Shown here: positions 61,205 to 64,000 of the stretch, in pieces
How the letters are laid out: each line of letters starts with the position of its first letter
How positions within the stretch are numbered: position 1 is the stretch's first letter
Source: Crocinitomicaceae bacterium
GTDB lineage: Bacteria; Bacteroidota; Bacteroidia; Flavobacteriales_D; Crocinitomicaceae
NCBI GenBank assembly: GCA_018402525.1
Contig: JAGYIR010000009.1
Location: 1-64,000, forward strand
Reading direction: 5' to 3'
Length of the DNA: 64,000 nt
Made by a program: the position numbers and the translations under genes
Notes under the pieces: model-generated
What the model was told of the DNA's origin: nothing
The model's database searches: none
Seen by the model: the letters and a program-made list of their open reading frames with translations, nothing else

Positions 61205-62056
61205 CGGTTTCTTTTTCATCGCTTTCCAAATGATGTATATTCCTGCGAGAATGAATGGAATACTTAGCATTTGACCTGTGTTGATGGCCCAAACATCATC
61301 GCGCTCTGTTTGCCCGAGTTTAACGAACTCAATGATAAATCTTGCTCCAAACAACAAGACTAAAAACGTTCCAAAGATCAAACCCTGTTTCTTCCATGCA
61401 TGGCGTCTCCAATACATGTACATGAGTACCGCAAAAATTAACAAGTAGGCAAGCGCCTCGTACAATTGAGCGGGGTGCCGTACAGGAATCATATCCCAAG
61501 GACAATCATAAGGTGGGTAACAATCATGGTGTAAAAATCGGAATCCCCACGGCACATTTGTCATCTCTCCTACCATCTCATGATTGGCTAAATTACCGAA
61601 GCGAATAAAGGTTCCTGCAATGGCAATGGGAGCCGCAATTCTATCAAGAATATACATTATGGGCATTTTAATCACACGCTTGGAGTAAAAATAAAGTGCT
61701 ATAATGATTGCAAAAGCGCCTCCGTGACTTGCCAAGCCTCCTTCCCAAATTTTCAAGATATCAATTGGATGGGAGAAATAACCACGCTCCATCAAAATTC
61801 CTTCTGGCGTATATTGATCGAAATATGGACCATAAAAAAGTACATGTCCTAAACGCGCTCCGATAATCGTTGCGAGCACCATGTAGAGCACCAATTTGTC
61901 CAAAAGTTCCTCCTTGATTCCTTCCTTTTTGAACATACGTTTGACTACAAAGTAGCCTATTATAAGACCTGATACAAAAAGTAATCCGTACAAATTAGGT
62001 GTTTTATACCCTTCTATTAATTCTGAGTCAATGGACCAATTTATTGCAAAAACCAC
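61187..62056 (-). CDS. lgt: Prolipoprotein diacylglyceryl transferase Lgt
   Basis: The 289-residue inner-membrane enzyme transfers diacylglycerol to the lipobox Cys of prolipoproteins, the first step in maturing the many lipoproteins of this window. Family motifs are clear: GARLGHVLFYGPYF, GGLASHGGAFAII, FGNLANHEMVGEMTNVPWGFRF (signature) and RHPAQLYEALAYL. About seven membrane helices are predicted. The start is a GTG at 62056. It is divergent from a lipoprotein gene. Confidence 0.95.
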   Translation of the reverse strand: MVFAINWSIDSELIEGYKTPNLYGLLFVSGLIIGYFVVKRMFKKEGIKEELLDKLVLYMVLATIIGARLGHVLFYGPYFDQYTPEGILMERGYFSHPIDILKIWEGGLASHGGAFAIIIALYFYSKRVIKMPIMYILDRIAAPIAIAGTFIRFGNLANHEMVGEMTNVPWGFRFLHHDCYPPYDCPWDMIPVRHPAQLYEALAYLLIFAVLMYMYWRRHAWKKQGLIFGTFLVLLFGARFIIEFVKLGQTERDDVWAINTGQMLSIPFILAGIYIIWKAMKKKPLDPVS

Positions 62057-62135
62057 TTTTTTTCGTTTTAGAATTTGGCTTAAAGATAATGTATTTTGAT
62101 ACTATTATTCAAGAACAAAGCTTATATTCGTAAAC

Positions 62136-62735
62136 GTGAAGTTCAAAACTATCATATTCCTAATTGTTGTAGCTGTAGTTACCACTGCTTGTCCAGGATC
62201 GACATATAACAACAATCAACTAAAAGCGATACAACAAAATGGTATGGATTTTCCTGAATTAAGGAAGACATATTACAACGGGATTCACTTTATGCTCTGT
62301 GATTTTTTTGTCAACGACTATTCCGACAACTATACACTTCAGGCAAACGCCGAAACGAAAATTATCTACTCGATGGATTTGAATTTTAGTGTTGAATTGT
62401 TTCTTTCTCAGGATGTAAAAACAATTCAATATGCGTTTGATCAAGAGATTTCACCATTAGATGCTGTTCATGATAATTATATCATTCAACGCCAAAAATC
62501 ATTGGCTGAACCAACGGCCTCCATTAAAAAACCGACACCGAAATCAGTAAAATACCCTGGATACATTCAAGTGGTGAGTGGTTCACCTTATTCAAACGAA
62601 AATCCATCTGCTTATTTTTTGGCTACCCTCGACATTGAAGGTGAATATTATGTTTTTCAAATGATTGGTACGCACAAAAACATGGGCTATTTGTATGATG
62701 ACTTTATTGACCTTCTTTCTTCTGTAGAAAAATAA
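62136..62735 (+). CDS. Lipoprotein of unknown function
   Basis: The 199-residue product has a lipoprotein signal peptide (MKFKTIIFLIVVAVVTTACPGS; lipobox TTAC). The mature part contains a possible repeated motif (YNGIHFMLCDFFVNDYSDN) and a hydrophobic C-terminal domain (YFLATLDIEGEYYVFQMIGTH). No family is recognised. The start is GTG, preceded 5 nt upstream by TATATTCG, one mismatch from a -7 element. Its stop codon overlaps the ATG of the NUDIX gene by one base. Confidence 0.65.
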   Translation: MKFKTIIFLIVVAVVTTACPGSTYNNNQLKAIQQNGMDFPELRKTYYNGIHFMLCDFFVNDYSDNYTLQANAETKIIYSMDLNFSVELFLSQDVKTIQYAFDQEISPLDAVHDNYIIQRQKSLAEPTASIKKPTPKSVKYPGYIQVVSGSPYSNENPSAYFLATLDIEGEYYVFQMIGTHKNMGYLYDDFIDLLSSVEK

Positions 62736-63370
62736 TGAACCATCACCAATTTATCGATCATCTTAAAAAACAAATCACATCGTTGCCGGGAGAAAAAGCA
62801 CACGCATCGCTTATGCCGATCAATCGCCCGTTTACCAGTGAATCACTTCAAAATATAGATGATTTCAGAAAATCAGCGGTGGCGATTGTACTTTCTCCCA
62901 GCGAAAATTACTTTTCAAGTATCTTAATTCAACGAAGTAGTTACGAAGGGGTGCATAGCTCACAGGTCAGTTTCCCTGGAGGCAAAATGGAATCGAGCGA
63001 CCCAAATCTAGTTTTTACTGCCTGTCGCGAATGTGCCGAGGAAATAAATTTACCGTTGAACGAAACTCATTTGATTGGTGCGTTGAGTCAAGTCTTTATT
63101 CCTGTCAGTAATTTTCTTGTTCAACCCTATCTGTTTTTTGTAGAAGAACTTCCAGAACTAATAGCAGAAGAAAGAGAGGTAGCTGAAATCATTCACTTTG
63201 ATGTATCTATCCTCAAAGAAGAAAGTATTCTTCAAAAGGGCGACATACGCATTGGCGAATCTTTGCGACGAAAAGACGTTCCTTATTTTTCGATCGAGGA
63301 TTACAAAGTCTGGGGAGCAACAGCAATGATGTTGTCCGAACTGAAAGAAATTCTACTCCAACTGGATTAG
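62735..63370 (+). CDS. NUDIX hydrolase (CoA pyrophosphatase-like)
   Basis: The 211-residue protein has the NUDIX box FPGGKMESSDPNLVFTACRE then CAEEINL (G-5x-E-7x-RE-2x-EE pattern). It is preceded by SSYEGVHSSQVSFPGGK, the UPF0035-type motif that marks CoA pyrophosphatases (NudL/PCD1 type). It would cleave CoA or oxidised CoA to acyl-carrier fragments and AMP-type products. Translation is coupled to the preceding lipoprotein gene. It converges on the DUF5723 gene with a 4-nt overlap. Confidence 0.88.
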   Translation: MNHHQFIDHLKKQITSLPGEKAHASLMPINRPFTSESLQNIDDFRKSAVAIVLSPSENYFSSILIQRSSYEGVHSSQVSFPGGKMESSDPNLVFTACRECAEEINLPLNETHLIGALSQVFIPVSNFLVQPYLFFVEELPELIAEEREVAEIIHFDVSILKEESILQKGDIRIGESLRRKDVPYFSIEDYKVWGATAMMLSELKEILLQLD

Positions 63371-64000
63371 AATCTAAATCTTCCTACCCCAAATGCGGAT
63401 GAAATACTGTTGGAACCTTTTGTGAAAAAGGACAAGGCATCTCTCGATGAAATTCCAAATTCATAAACCCCACCCTTAAGAACGAAATTAATTCCCAAAG
63501 GAATATTGTGCTCATAAATTCCACCTCCAAAGTATCCTGCGCTTAGAACTAGCCACTTGAACGGACGAACATCTCCGCCAATTGAATAAACAGGGTTTTG
63601 AATTCCTCCAGGATTCTCTGCGTTAAATGGAGCAACAAAATCGACACCAACATTAGCAATTTTACCGATCGCCAAAGTCGCACCGAGTCGAATGTTAGCG
63701 GCGTTATTAATAGTCACTTTTTCCTCACCTTCGAGCACCAATAAACCACCATCTTCTAAAAACTGATTCAGCGATCCAGTGATGTTATAATTTGCCAGTC
63801 CCTCCATGCTCATATTCGCAATCAATGTGTCGCGTACGCGGTAGACATTTCGTTTATAGGTAACAGAACCCAAGTTATTCACTGCCAATCCTACGGTTAA
63901 TTTATTGAAAAGTCGTGCACTCAATGATACATCCACTCCATATCCATTGCCGACCGTTTTTGGAATGCTTCCCGTTTGCGTGTAGGTTGAACTGTTCGAT
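63367..64000 (-). CDS. DUF5723 outer-membrane protein, partial (5' end outside window)
   Basis: The frame stays open to the right edge of the window, so its start lies outside. The visible 211 residues are the C-terminal part: glycine-rich, strand-like stretches (RLFNKLTVGLAVNNLGSVTY, NIRLGATLAIGKIANVGVDFVAPF, WLVLSAGYFGGGIYEHN) and a final SSAFGVGRFRF with the C-terminal Phe typical of outer-membrane proteins. It resembles the DUF5723 protein at 42280-43515. The GTG at 63936 is internal. Confidence 0.7.
   Translation of the reverse strand, partial: SNSSTYTQTGSIPKTVGNGYGVDVSLSARLFNKLTVGLAVNNLGSVTYKRNVYRVRDTLIANMSMEGLANYNITGSLNQFLEDGGLLVLEGEEKVTINNAANIRLGATLAIGKIANVGVDFVAPFNAENPGGIQNPVYSIGGDVRPFKWLVLSAGYFGGGIYEHNIPLGINFVLKGGVYEFGISSRDALSFFTKGSNSISSAFGVGRFRF

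Noticed and set aside
1-64000. tRNA, rRNA, transposase, integrase or restriction/defence genes
   Set aside because: Looked for on both strands by motif and neighbour context; none could be supported.

Overview
The window is chromosomal DNA from a member of the Bacteroidota, most likely a Flavobacteriales-type organism (Fluviicola/Crocinitomicaceae-like by overall gene flavour; this lineage call is inference). The evidence is the set of type IX secretion (T9SS) C-terminal sorting domains (MbnP-like protein, giant type-B adhesin, two further cargo proteins), a PorE-like OmpA/TPR/propeller protein, two DUF5723 outer-membrane proteins, DUF4293, DUF4924, DUF1987 (SiaC) and DUF6370 proteins, a Bacteroidota-type SecA with a SEC-C tail, and many TAnnTTTG promoter elements typical of this phylum. 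The DNA is AT-rich. No tRNA, rRNA, CRISPR array, transposase or prophage is visible.

Layout. 1-1235: an ArsC-like gene and a palindrome-rich intergenic block. 1236-5208: a histidine kinase/response regulator pair facing a three-gene stress operon whose promoter carries four copies of ATTAGAA arranged as two 11-bp-period pairs, a likely operator. 5209-7972: a GC-rich inverted repeat, a frameshifted ABC-F ATPase and a DUF4293 protein. 8169-10223: an MbnP-like T9SS cargo with an MbnH-like di-haem peroxidase. 10298-16322: lipocalin, RhlE helicase (tail frameshifted), flavin reductase, two secreted unknowns and an SPFH protein with a tiny membrane partner. 16393-23923: DEDDh exonuclease/GIY-YIG fusion, MsrA, MsrB, a frameshifted MFS transporter, YhhQ, MerR, AroB and proline dehydrogenase. 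23977-31460: a repeat-rich T9SS type-B adhesin of roughly 2,350 residues (frameshifted) and a small secreted partner. 31586-40829: LysM/binding-protein fusion, GuaA, a methyltransferase, SecA, a DUF2520 protein and KdsC. 40835-45099: a lipoprotein, DUF5723 protein and T9SS cargo operon. 45142-53884: thiolase, TPR protein, PorE-like protein, beta-CASP nuclease, FAD-linked oxidase, DUF4924, an Skp-like protein and a small protein. 53980-64000: SiaC-like protein, GlcNAc-kinase-like ATPase, beta-barrel protein, Tag glycosylase, gamma carbonic anhydrase, DUF6370 lipoprotein, T9SS cargo, two unknown secreted proteins, a STAS-like protein, Lgt, a lipoprotein, a NUDIX hydrolase and a partial DUF5723 gene cut by the right edge.

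Themes. Much of the window serves the cell envelope: T9SS cargo and machinery, lipoprotein maturation (Lgt), protein export (SecA), LPS precursor processing (KdsC) and periplasmic redox repair (MsrB). Five genes carry single-base frameshifts, mostly at or near short homopolymers, which points at least partly to sequencing error. Several genes have the -7 promoter element only 4-5 nt before the start codon, so they are probably read from leaderless mRNAs.
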